Origin: Clostridium sp. D53t1_180928_C8
GTDB taxonomy: Bacteria; Bacillota; Clostridia; Clostridiales; Clostridiaceae
Direction of reading: 5' to 3'
Assembly (NCBI RefSeq): GCF_015667795.1
Contig: NZ_JADPEL010000036.1
Location: 1-34,252, forward strand
DNA length: 34,252 nucleotides
In this document: piece after piece, positions 1 to 6,742 of the stretch
Layout of the letters: every line of letters begins with the position of its first letter
Numbering within the stretch: the first letter of the stretch is position 1
The notes under the pieces: model-generated
Databases searched by the model: none
What the model saw: the letters and a program-made list of their open reading frames with translations, nothing else
What the model was told of the DNA's origin: nothing
Translations under genes and position numbers: made by a program

Positions 1-759
1 GTATTAAGAAGATTTGAAAATTTTTTAAAGAAGCCTGTTGCTACTATATCTAAAAATGATATTAGGTTTTTCTTAGCTAATTGTTATTCAAATCATAAAG
101 CTAGCACGGTAAATTCAGTTATATTTTGCTTAAAAGGTTTTTTTCAGTGGTTGTCAGATGAAGAGTTTATATCTAAGAATCCAGCAAGACTTATAAAGGC
201 ATCTAAAATACCTAAGAGGTTAAGACATTCTTTAACGTTAAAAGAATTAGAACAACTTAGATTAGCATGTAATAGTAAACGTGAAAGAGCGTTATTGGAG
301 TTTTTATTTGCAACTGGATGTAGAATTTCAGAAGTTGTTAATACTAATATATCTGATTTAGATTTTAATAATAATAGCTTAAAAGTGATTGGGAAAGGTG
401 ATAAACAGAGAGTAGTTTACTATAATGATAAAACTAAATTATATATAGAAAATTACTTAAAAACTAGGAAAGATAACAATCCTGCTTTATTTATATCAGA
501 AAAATTTCCGTTCAACAGAATGGGAACTCGTGGTTTAGAATGTGTTATATCCAAAATTGGTGTCCGTGCTAAATTTACAAAAGATATTTATCCTCATTTA
601 ATAAGGCATACAATGGCTACACTAGGATTGAGAGCTGGAGCGGATATATCAACTATTCAGCATTTGCTAGGACATACTTCTCCAGCTACAACTGAAACCT
701 ATGCAGAACAAAGTGATATCAATTTAAAACATGAATACAATCAACATTTTATTCAATAA
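1..759 (+). CDS. Tyrosine recombinase (XerD-like integrase), 5' end outside window
   Basis: Site-specific recombinase of the phage-integrase family, expected to catalyse integration and excision of the element to its right. The frame is open from base 1 with no stop, so the gene begins before the window; the TTG at 151 is only an internal candidate start. The upstream codons encode a typical SAM-like core-binding segment. The catalytic set is complete: Arg in ATGCRISEV (322-324), Lys in the GKGDK beta-hairpin (394-396), His and Arg of HLIRH (595-597, 604-606), His of LLGH (673-675) and the Tyr nucleophile in TETYAE (700-702). It ends in a terminator and is followed by phage lysis genes. It looks intact and functional at its C-terminus. 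Whether it is the integrase of this element or a host-like Xer protein cannot be decided without the left flank. Confidence 0.93.
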   Translation, partial: VLRRFENFLKKPVATISKNDIRFFLANCYSNHKASTVNSVIFCLKGFFQWLSDEEFISKNPARLIKASKIPKRLRHSLTLKELEQLRLACNSKRERALLEFLFATGCRISEVVNTNISDLDFNNNSLKVIGKGDKQRVVYYNDKTKLYIENYLKTRKDNNPALFISEKFPFNRMGTRGLECVISKIGVRAKFTKDIYPHLIRHTMATLGLRAGADISTIQHLLGHTSPATTETYAEQSDINLKHEYNQHFIQ

Positions 760-787
760 GAGCTTACTATGTAGGCTCTTTTTTTAT
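758..787 (+). terminator. Intrinsic terminator after the integrase
   Basis: A 9-bp stem (AGAGCTTAC with GTAGGCTCT, one G-U pair, loop TAT) begins just after the stop codon and runs into seven T residues. It separates the recombinase from the holin gene. Confidence 0.8.
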
Positions 788-816
788 ACAAAAAAATAAA
801 AGGAAGGTGTTAAACT

Positions 817-1242
817 ATGGAAAATTTATCAAACTATTTTAAAATGCTTGTTGCAGCTTTAGGTACTGGAGCAACTTGGTTGTTTGGAAGTTGGGATACT
901 GCTCTAGTAGTGTTAATAGTATTTATGTCATTGGATTATGCAACTGGATTATTAAGAGCATGGATAAACAAAGAAGTGTCTAGTGATATAGGGCTTAAGG
1001 GAATTGCTAGGAAAGGCGTTATTTTCGTAGTACTTATAGTAGCAGTATTGTTAGATAGGTTGTTAAATACTGGTGCATGGGTGTTTAGAACTTTAATTTG
1101 TTATTTTTACATAGCAAATGAAGGGATAAGCCTTTTAGAAAATTGTGCTGGATTAGGATTACCTATACCAGATAGGCTTAAAGATGCATTAGTGCAGCTA
1201 AAGGATGGCGAAAAGAAAGAGTTAAGTAAAGATCAGGAGTAG
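817..1242 (+). CDS. Phage-type holin (holin family 4, TcdE-like)
   Basis: A 141-residue membrane protein of the toxin-secretion/phage-lysis holin family, which forms membrane lesions that let endolysin reach the wall. Visible features are an N-terminal amphipathic stretch, three to four hydrophobic segments (roughly residues 8-24, 28-48, 68-82 and 88-108), the family-like motif SLDYATGLLRAW after the second segment, and a charged C-terminal tail rich in Lys/Glu. AAGGAAGG lies just upstream of the ATG. It is followed 51 bases later by an amidase in the classic holin-endolysin order. In clostridia related proteins also export large toxins (TcdE), so lysis is inferred from the partner gene. Confidence 0.9.
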   Translation: MENLSNYFKMLVAALGTGATWLFGSWDTALVVLIVFMSLDYATGLLRAWINKEVSSDIGLKGIARKGVIFVVLIVAVLLDRLLNTGAWVFRTLICYFYIANEGISLLENCAGLGLPIPDRLKDALVQLKDGEKKELSKDQE

Positions 1243-1293
1243 ATCCTGTTCTTTTAATTTATAAAAATATTTTAAAGAAAGAAGGAATGTAAA

Positions 1294-2214
1294 ATGAAAA
1301 TAGCAGGTAGAGGTGGACACACAGAATTGTGTACAGGAGCAAGTGCATTAATTGATGAATTAACAGAAGATAGAAAAGTTACAGCTGCAGTATTAAAGTA
1401 TTTAAGAGAATTAGGAAATGAGGTGTTAGATGTAACACCACCAGTAAATTATACTTCAAGTTTATCAGCAGATTTAGCTTATGGAGTTAATAAAGCGAAT
1501 GAGTGGGGAGCTGATTTATTTGTTAGCTTTCATTTTAATAAAGCTTATAGTTCTTATAATGGAGCATTAGGAAGTGAAGTGTGTGTATATTCTACACATG
1601 AGATAGCACGAAGAGTTGTTGATGCATTAGGAGATTTAGGATTTAAAAATAGAGGACAAAAAATAAGAACAGGACTTTATGAGTTAAAACATACAAATAT
1701 GAAATCAATGATAGTTGAAACTTGTTTTGTTGAAGCAACTGAAGATGTTACATTGTATAAAAAGCTAGGTGTAGATTTAATTGGTAAAAAGATAGCTGAA
1801 GCTATTGCAAATAAAAAGGTGCCGATTCAACAGCAAACTACACAACAACGTAAAGTTGAATATGAAGCACACATACAAAATATAGGATGGCAAGGCACTA
1901 AATATGATGGACAAACTGCTGGGACTGTAGGAGAATCTAAGAGATTAGAAGCATTAAGAATTAACTGCCCAGGAATAAAATTTAAAGGTCATGTTCAAAA
2001 CATTGGATGGACAAGCGAAAGAGTATCTGGTGAAATTATAGGAACTGCTGGTGAAGATTTAAGACTTGAAGCAGTACAAATATTAAAAGATGGAATTAAA
2101 TATAGAGTGCATATACAAAACAAAGGATGGACAGAATGGAAGAATAGCGGAGAGATTGCAGGAACAGTTGGAGAAAGTTTAAGAATCGAAGCAATAGAAA
2201 TTAAATTAGTGTAA
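1294..2214 (+). CDS. N-acetylmuramoyl-L-alanine amidase endolysin with three ChW repeats
   Basis: Zinc amidase (Amidase_3 fold, residues 1-175) that cuts the MurNAc to L-Ala bond of peptidoglycan. His9 in GRGGHT, Glu22 and His80 in SFHFN fit the zinc ligands, and Glu142 in the VETCFVEA motif fits the catalytic acid. A Gln/Thr-rich linker (176-187) leads to three tandem repeats of about 40 residues starting near 188, 230 and 269. Each has the pattern H-x-QN-x-GW, then G-x(3)-GT-x-GE, then LR(I/L)EA, which is the clostridial hydrophobic-with-conserved-Trp (ChW) repeat; these should bind the cell wall. No signal peptide is seen, so release needs the upstream holin. AGAAGGAATG precedes the start, and a strong terminator follows. 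Confidence 0.93.
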   Translation: MKIAGRGGHTELCTGASALIDELTEDRKVTAAVLKYLRELGNEVLDVTPPVNYTSSLSADLAYGVNKANEWGADLFVSFHFNKAYSSYNGALGSEVCVYSTHEIARRVVDALGDLGFKNRGQKIRTGLYELKHTNMKSMIVETCFVEATEDVTLYKKLGVDLIGKKIAEAIANKKVPIQQQTTQQRKVEYEAHIQNIGWQGTKYDGQTAGTVGESKRLEALRINCPGIKFKGHVQNIGWTSERVSGEIIGTAGEDLRLEAVQILKDGIKYRVHIQNKGWTEWKNSGEIAGTVGESLRIEAIEIKLV

Positions 2215-2218
2215 TTAT

Positions 2219-2258
2219 TAAAGGCTAGGGGATAAACCCTCTAGCCTTTATTTTTTTT
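2219..2258 (+). terminator. Intrinsic terminator after the endolysin
   Basis: AAAGGCTAG and CTAGCCTTT form a strong stem extended by a GGG/CCC inner part with an ATAAA loop, followed by a run of nine T. It closes the holin-endolysin unit. Confidence 0.9.
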
Positions 2259-2291
2259 TGAATAAAATTATAGAATTTATAAATACTAAAT

Positions 2292-2702
2292 ATGGGTGAT
2301 ATTATGAATTATTGGTGGATAATAGTACCGAGTATAGTTTTATTAACAATTTATAAGAATATTAAAAAGAATAATTCAAAAAAGAATAATAAATTTGAAT
2401 TTAAGAATGAGTTAAAAAATAAAGAAAAAGGTACAATAAATAATGATATTAAAATAGAATTTAAAAATAATGAGGAAGAAAATAAATCAGGTAAGGAATG
2501 GTATAAAGAATACTTAAAAACAGATCATTGGTTAAACTTAAGAGAAGAGGCATTAAAAAGAGCAGGGAAGAGATGTCAAGTATGTGGATATAGAAAAAAT
2601 CTACAAGTACATCATAATACATATAAGAATATAGGGCATGAAGATATAGAAGACTTAGTAGTTCTATGTTGGAAGTGTCATAAAACTTTTCATCATAAAT
2701 AG
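2292..2702 (+). CDS. Membrane-anchored HNH-family protein
   Basis: A 136-residue protein with a single hydrophobic N-terminal segment (about residues 6-22, WWIIVPSIVLLTIY), a long low-complexity Lys/Asn/Glu linker (23-75), and an HNH nuclease-like domain (about 78-136). The domain shows CxxC (CQVCG), a VHHNTYKNIGHE core with the HH pair, the ED-LVVLC segment, and a second CxxCH, so the zinc site and catalytic His are present. The start may be the ATG at 2292 or 2304; no strong ribosome site decides. Phage HNH proteins often act in packaging or homing, but a membrane anchor is unusual for that role. The substrate is unknown. Confidence 0.78.
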   Translation: MGDIMNYWWIIVPSIVLLTIYKNIKKNNSKKNNKFEFKNELKNKEKGTINNDIKIEFKNNEEENKSGKEWYKEYLKTDHWLNLREEALKRAGKRCQVCGYRKNLQVHHNTYKNIGHEDIEDLVVLCWKCHKTFHHK

Positions 2703-2769
2703 AAGGGTTAAATATTATTTTATAGAATATAATTTAATATAGGATATTATATTTTATGGGGTAGGGTAT

Positions 2770-2967
2770 ATGGTAAAGAACAAATTAAAAGAGATAAGAA
2801 TGAAAAAGTACATGATGGAGCCTAAAGAGTTTGCAGAGAAGATAGGTGTTTCTTTAAGGAGCTATTATCAATATGAAGATGGGTGTAGTAGACCTAAACT
2901 TGAAGTAGCGTTAGAGATAGCTAGAAAATTAAATATGAGAATAGATGATATATGGTACCTAGAGTAA
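2770..2967 (+). CDS. Small XRE-family (Cro/CI) helix-turn-helix regulator
   Basis: A 65-residue protein that is almost entirely one Cro/CI helix-turn-helix: KEFAEKIGVSLRSYYQYEDG contains helices 2 and 3, then RPKLEVALEIARKLNMRIDDIW. Proteins of this size repress or switch transcription in phages and plasmids. It sits directly upstream of the FtsK-rep gene set, which it is likely to regulate. The stop codon lies within the loop of its own terminator. Confidence 0.88.
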   Translation: MVKNKLKEIRMKKYMMEPKEFAEKIGVSLRSYYQYEDGCSRPKLEVALEIARKLNMRIDDIWYLE

Positions 2968-2985
2968 TGTCTAGGTATTTTTTTT
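2956..2985 (+). terminator. Terminator overlapping the XRE stop codon
   Basis: TACCTAGA and TCTAGGTA form a perfect 8-bp stem with a six-base loop that contains the TAA stop, followed by eight T. It isolates the XRE gene from the downstream ATPase gene. Confidence 0.85.
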
Positions 2986-3110
2986 GTGAATAAAAAGAAA
3001 AATATTTATAAAAAATGAAAATAATTAGGAAAGTTTTTAAATAATTTGCATACATATAAAGCATAAGACATTTCAAATAAGTCAATTCTTAAAACCAGGG
3101 AGGTAGTGCA

Positions 3111-4052
3111 ATGCTACTTATAGATTATGCTTTAATATTAGGAACAGGACTTGCGATGTACCATGGATTAAATTATTTAAATAACAATAATATAAATAAA
3201 AAATGGAATAAGCTTCAGGAGAAGATACAAATTAATAATTATAAAATTACAAATGTAGAAAGAATGGAATACGGACTAAAAATAAGTATAGAGTTACCAA
3301 TTGGAGGAACATTTACGAAACTAGAAGAAAATATTGAAGCTATAGAAAAAACTTATAAATGTAGATGTATATTAAAGAATATACCTTTTAGTAATGTAGT
3401 TGAAGTTGAATTAGTTACAAAAGAAATAAAAGAATTAAAACAACCATTAATGTTATTAAATCATTACCAGATTTTATTAGGGTATGATTTTAAAGGAGAT
3501 CCTATAATTGCAGATATGGATGATACACCACATTTAGGTGTTGTTGGTACAAGTAAAATGGGGAAAAGCGTAGCTTTGGAAATGGGCCTAAAAATGATAA
3601 ACAATAAAATTGATATAGCTTTATTAAATACATTTACAGATAAGGATTTTAAATCTTTAGATGCCAAAAGAGTTAATGATCTTGAAGAAATTAAAGAGTA
3701 TTTAGAGGAACAATTAAACAATAAAGCTTGGAGGGAAAAGCCACTTTATATACTTATAGATGAATACAATGTTTTAAGTAAATCTATAAAGAAAATTGAT
3801 GATGTTATCCAAGGATTATTATCGCAAGCTAGACACTTTAATGTATTTATAATATGTATTATGCAGTTAGGGAATAAAGAGGATTGTAAATTTAAAAATC
3901 TTTTTAATTGCAGATTAGCATTCAAGACAATTGAGAAGCAAACAATAAGTGCTTTTTTGGGATGTCCAGTTCCAGATACTAATATGCAAAGGCAAGAATT
4001 TTATTTATATCATACAGAATTAATAAGAGGTAGAAGTTATGATAAGGAATAA
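3111..4052 (+). CDS. FtsK/HerA-type DNA-translocating ATPase with N-terminal membrane segment
   Basis: A 313-residue P-loop ATPase. Residues 2-21 are hydrophobic and probably anchor it in the membrane. Residues 30-115 form a beta-rich region. The ATPase starts near 124 with the FtsK-like pattern YDFKGDPIIADMDDTPHLGV, then Walker A GTSKMGKS (146-153), Walker B LYILIDEY (212-219), and ARHFNVFIICIMQ (240-252), which matches the FtsK sensor strand. It is much shorter than chromosomal FtsK or Tn916 Orf21 and lacks the gamma domain. In mobile elements such proteins move DNA during conjugation; in filamentous phages the analogous ATPase (pI/Zot) drives assembly. A Rep gene follows within 450 bases. 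A GGGAGGT ribosome site precedes the ATG. Confidence 0.85.
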   Translation: MLLIDYALILGTGLAMYHGLNYLNNNNINKKWNKLQEKIQINNYKITNVERMEYGLKISIELPIGGTFTKLEENIEAIEKTYKCRCILKNIPFSNVVEVELVTKEIKELKQPLMLLNHYQILLGYDFKGDPIIADMDDTPHLGVVGTSKMGKSVALEMGLKMINNKIDIALLNTFTDKDFKSLDAKRVNDLEEIKEYLEEQLNNKAWREKPLYILIDEYNVLSKSIKKIDDVIQGLLSQARHFNVFIICIMQLGNKEDCKFKNLFNCRLAFKTIEKQTISAFLGCPVPDTNMQRQEFYLYHTELIRGRSYDKE

Positions 4053-4123
4053 AAACTATAATTTAATAGTAGTTGAATAAATAGTACAAATTAATATTTT
4101 TACTTGGGGCAGAAGGAGTAAAA

Positions 4124-4345
4124 ATGTTTTGGATATATTTAATAGTTTGTTTAGTTTTAACAGTGATAGCGAAGCGATTAACACGTAAGAATTACAATGA
4201 AATTGAAGAGACAAAAAAATATCTTGATAATTGTGAAAAAGTAAGTATAAAAGTTGAACAAATTGAGAAACGTAATATTAGGGCAATCCATAAGTTATGG
4301 ATTATGAACCAAAAGAATAAATTGACTGAATGTAGACGGAAATAA
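4124..4345 (+). CDS. Small single-pass membrane protein, unknown function
   Basis: A 73-residue protein with a clear hydrophobic N-terminus (about residues 2-18, FWIYLIVCLVLTVIAK) and a basic, helical C-terminal part (NYNEIEETKKYLDNCEKVS onward) with possible coiled-coil character. AGAAGGAG lies eight bases before the ATG, which supports translation. It lies between the ATPase gene and the candidate replication origin. A role in the particle or transfer machinery is possible, but nothing in the sequence names it. Confidence 0.6.
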   Translation: MFWIYLIVCLVLTVIAKRLTRKNYNEIEETKKYLDNCEKVSIKVEQIEKRNIRAIHKLWIMNQKNKLTECRRK

Positions 4346-4349
4346 TAAG

Positions 4350-4395
4350 CATCAACAATTTTGACGTCAGTCAAAATAATGCAATGTTGTTGATG
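4350..4395 (+). repeat. Nested inverted repeat upstream of rep
   Basis: Outer arms CATCAACAA (4350-4358) and TTGTTGATG (4387-4395) are perfect complements. Inside them ATTTTGAC (4358-4365) and GTCAAAAT (4370-4377) form a second perfect 8-bp stem around a palindromic TGACGTCA core. No T-run follows, so it is not an obvious terminator. Its position between a gene end and rep suits an origin or Rep-binding cruciform, or an rep-control element. Confidence 0.75.
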
Positions 4396-4459
4396 TGAAG
4401 TTATTGTAGTCGGAATGAAGGCAATAGGCTTTTAGAGAATAAGCAATAAATTAGCGGAG

Positions 4460-4469
4460 CAACTTGATA
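4460..4469 (+). other. Candidate rolling-circle nick site (double-strand origin core)
   Basis: The ten bases CAACTTGATA are identical to the start of the phiX174 gene A origin, which is cut between G and A of CTTG/ATA; pC194-type plasmids share the CTTGATA heptamer. The match lies 33 bases before the rep start, as expected for a rep-linked origin, and about 65 bases after the nested inverted repeat. The cleavage itself is inference. Confidence 0.6.
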
Positions 4470-4501
4470 GTAGGGGAATAATTGGTACGGAGAGAGGGAT
4501 A

Positions 4502-5284
4502 ATGGGGTTTTATAATTTAAAAATAATAAATAGTGGTAACAAAAGAGTAGAAGTTTATTATTCTAAGGATTATAAGATTAGAACTGGTGAAGTTAAAAAG
4601 AAAAGTGGACAAGTCAGAAAAGAGAAAAGTGAAGAGCAAGTTAAATATGAGAAAAAGAAAAACAAGCTTACTAATTTAAATAATAGCAGGAATAAGATAA
4701 ATAGACTTATAGCAAGTAATCCAGAACTAGATAAGTTTATAACGTTAACTTATTCAGAATCAGTAAGTATGGAGGAGAGTAAGAAGCATTTAGCGTATTT
4801 CTTTACTAAACTTAGGAGAAAACAGAACAGATTAAAATATATTTGGGTTCTTGAATTCCAGGGCAATGGTAATATACATTATCACATATTAACTAATTTT
4901 AAAATTAATATAGATACAAATAAGTATAAAAAAAGTGAAAAACATAAAAATGTAGAAAGAGAGTTTGCAGCAGAGTTTTGGAAATATGGATTTGTTGATA
5001 TAAGGGATCTTAAAGCTGAAGGAAATACAAATGTAGCTAAATATCTAACTGCGTATATTACAAAAGAGATGTTTGATAAAGAAATGGATGGTAAAAGAGT
5101 ATTTGGATATAGTAAGTCGACTATGGACAAGCCGATAATTACTAAAGTATTAGAAGAATTAGACCAACAGGGCTTGCTTGAATTATTTAAAGATTATGAT
5201 GTTACCTTTACTAATAGTTATGATATAGGATTAATTGGTGATAAAATGAATTATTTTGATTTAAATAAAAAGGAGGATATATGA
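4502..5284 (+). CDS. HUH rolling-circle replication initiator (dual-tyrosine Rep)
   Basis: A 260-residue replication endonuclease expected to nick the origin and stay covalently linked to the 5' end. A Lys-rich N-terminus (30-60) is followed by motif 1 FITLTY (79-84), motif 2 with the metal-binding HUH triad in NIHYHIL (His126, His128), and motif 3 YLTAYITK (181-188). The last gives Tyr181 and Tyr185 spaced as YxxxYxxK, the arrangement of the two active tyrosines of phiX174 gene A protein. This places it in the processive superfamily with pC194 and microvirus/filamentous Rep proteins rather than with single-tyrosine Rep_2 or Rep_trans relaxases. AGAGAGGGAT precedes the ATG. Its stop overlaps the next start by four bases (ATGA), so the two genes are translationally coupled. 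Confidence 0.88.
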   Translation: MGFYNLKIINSGNKRVEVYYSKDYKIRTGEVKKKSGQVRKEKSEEQVKYEKKKNKLTNLNNSRNKINRLIASNPELDKFITLTYSESVSMEESKKHLAYFFTKLRRKQNRLKYIWVLEFQGNGNIHYHILTNFKINIDTNKYKKSEKHKNVEREFAAEFWKYGFVDIRDLKAEGNTNVAKYLTAYITKEMFDKEMDGKRVFGYSKSTMDKPIITKVLEELDQQGLLELFKDYDVTFTNSYDIGLIGDKMNYFDLNKKEDI

Positions 5285-5523
5285 AATATTACGAATTTAA
5301 CAATGAGTTTGAATATTATTCTTTAATTGGAGCTTATACAGTTACAGAGGCTAAGAAGTTTTATATTGAAAATATATGTGATATAGAGAATGATAATGAT
5401 CCAGTAGAAGTAAGTGAAGATTATATGATTGATAAAGTTAGCAAAGTAGTTGGGCATGTATCATATGATCAAATAATAGATAATTCTTATGGAATTTTGT
5501 TATCTGATGGTAGTTTAATATAG
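5281..5523 (+). CDS. Small acidic protein coupled to rep, unknown function
   Basis: An 80-residue acidic protein with no motif I recognise. Its ATG overlaps the rep stop codon, and AAAAGGAGG lies just upstream within rep, so it is translated together with Rep. The N-terminus is rich in Tyr/Glu; the C-terminal half (VSKVVGHVSYDQIIDNSYGI) looks beta-rich. Co-translation suggests a replication or copy-control accessory, which is inference only. Confidence 0.65.
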   Translation: MKYYEFNNEFEYYSLIGAYTVTEAKKFYIENICDIENDNDPVEVSEDYMIDKVSKVVGHVSYDQIIDNSYGILLSDGSLI

Positions 5524-5533
5524 GAGGGATATT

Positions 5534-5788
5534 ATGAAATTAAATAATGTGAATGTATTATGTTCAAAAATAGAATTAAAGCAAAATAAAGAAGGAAAAG
5601 CATATTTATTGATAGATTTATTAGATATATCAAGTGGAGATTCGTTTAATTTAATGAGTAAAAATATAGAGCTTATGAAGAAGTTAAAGGCTATGAATAA
5701 ATATAATGTAACATTAAATCTTACAAGTAGTAGATATGGATTAAAATTAGATTTAGAAGATGTTGGAGATGATTTAGGAGGAATTTAA
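5534..5788 (+). CDS. Small beta-rich protein, possible single-stranded DNA-binding protein
   Basis: An 84-residue protein that starts ten bases after the previous stop, with AGGAGGGAT before the ATG. The pattern of alternating hydrophobic strands (VNVLCSKIEL, GKAYLLIDLLDI, YNVTLNLTSS, YGLKLDLEDV) interrupted by one helix (SKNIELMKKLKAM) is compatible with an OB-like fold. In filamentous phages and several rolling-circle elements a small single-stranded DNA-binding protein sits next to rep, so that role is proposed but not shown by any diagnostic motif. Confidence 0.62.
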   Translation: MKLNNVNVLCSKIELKQNKEGKAYLLIDLLDISSGDSFNLMSKNIELMKKLKAMNKYNVTLNLTSSRYGLKLDLEDVGDDLGGI

Positions 5789-5842
5789 ATTAAAATAGAA
5801 AATAGTATAGTTCATTTACAAGGGAAGAATAAGGGAAAGTCA

Positions 5843-5860
5843 TTAGACAACCCTGTCTAA
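5843..5860. repeat. Short inverted repeat at the element/rnpB boundary
   Basis: TTAGACA (5843-5849) and TGTCTAA (5854-5860) are perfect 7-bp arms around ACCC, 17 bases beyond the rnpB 3' end. It may be the rnpB terminator stem (no good T-run follows on the - strand) or a core crossover site for the recombinase, since such sites have short inverted arms around a 4-8 base spacer. Confidence 0.45.
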
Positions 5861-5877
5861 ACCCTCATAAATACTAA

Positions 5878-6243
5878 TGCGAGATGATCCGTAAGCGGAG
5901 TTCTGTATTAAGCAATCATCTATCTAGGCTTACTGTTGCCAGCAAGCTCAAGCGACACACCACATGGCGGGACGGGCAATCCCATAATGCCATTACTCGG
6001 TCTTGCTCCAGGTGGGGTTTACATAGCCATGATGTCACCACCATGCTGGTGAGCTCTTACCTCGCCTTTCCACCCTTACCAGTCACAAAAGTGAATTCAG
6101 TTTAAATAACTTCTGGCGGTATATCTCTGTTGCACTATCCTTCAAGTCGCCTTGACTGGCCGTTAACCAGCACCCTGCCCTATGGAGCTCCGACTTTCCT
6201 CTCCTAGCTAAAAAGCTAGCAGCGATTGCATGTATCACTCGCA
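5878..6243 (-). ncRNA. rnpB: RNase P RNA (type A)
   Basis: Catalytic RNA of ribonuclease P, which removes the 5' leader of pre-tRNAs. Read on the - strand it shows the hallmark blocks GAGGAAAGTC, ATAGGGCAGGGTGC, GGTAAGGGTGGAAAGG, TAAACCCCACC, GGAGCAAGACCGA and the 3' AGAACTCCGCTTACGG block. The first and last ten bases (TGCGAG... and ...CTCGCA) pair as helix P1, which sets the ends. The length of about 366 nt and the AGAAC-GCTTAC 3' block fit the ancestral type A seen in clostridia. It is markedly more GC-rich than its surroundings, as expected for a structured RNA. The 3' end abuts the mobile element. Confidence 0.95.
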
Positions 6244-6249
6244 GAATTT

Positions 6250-6278
6250 ATAATAACACATATTATTAAATATTACAA
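6250..6278 (-). promoter_or_regulatory. rnpB promoter
   Basis: On the - strand a TTGTAA -35 (6273-6278) and a TATTAT -10 (6250-6255) are 17 bases apart, and the -10 ends seven bases before the inferred RNA 5' end. Confidence 0.65.
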
Positions 6279-6287
6279 ATAGTTTTT

Positions 6288-6512
6288 TTATACAAAAGTT
6301 AAAATAAAAAACAACATTATAATTATTATCCAACTATATATGCCTATTCCAGAAAATAATAATGTTATTCCAATAAGTATTAATATACAAATACGAGCAC
6401 GAGGATTTGGACAGTTTGGTTGCTTTGGTTTTGCAGAAGGAGATTTAATAGCACATATTATATCATTAACAGTTTCCCTAAACACTTTTCCCCAATCAGT
6501 TTTTTTTGACAT
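6288..6512 (-). CDS. Small two-segment membrane protein, unknown function
   Basis: A 74-residue protein with a hydrophilic, Pro/Cys-containing N-terminus (residues 1-40) and a hydrophobic C-terminal half (about 42-74) that can form two short membrane helices split by GIGIYSW. TGGAG lies ten bases before the ATG, which favours this frame over the overlapping + strand frame. It lies immediately upstream of rnpB in the same direction. No family is recognised. Confidence 0.6.
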   Translation of the reverse strand: MSKKTDWGKVFRETVNDIICAIKSPSAKPKQPNCPNPRARICILILIGITLLFSGIGIYSWIIIIMLFFILTFV

Positions 6513-6742
6513 TATTTCAACTCCAGAAATTGTTTGTTATTATACTATATGCATTAGTATTAAAATACAGTAATAAAATTTTGGAGTAGGTAGATATTAA
6601 ATATGTAAAAGAGTGAAATTACCATTAAATATATAATAAATAATGTTTAAGAATTAATAAATTGTTAATATTATAATAGCTACAATAAATTGAATTTTAG
6701 TTTATAATTTATTAATAAAGAAATTTAGGAGTGATATAACTA

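Noticed and set aside
4124-4345. Filamentous-phage major coat protein
   Set aside because: The membrane helix is at the extreme N-terminus with a long basic tail, unlike the signal-peptide and central-helix layout of coat proteins; kept only as a small membrane protein.
5884-6105. 73-codon open frame on the + strand
   Set aside because: It lies entirely inside rnpB on the opposite strand; RNA conservation explains the sequence, and it has no ribosome site.
6340-6573. 77-codon + strand frame overlapping the small membrane protein
   Set aside because: The - strand frame 6288-6512 has a ribosome site and a coherent membrane-protein composition; the + frame has neither.
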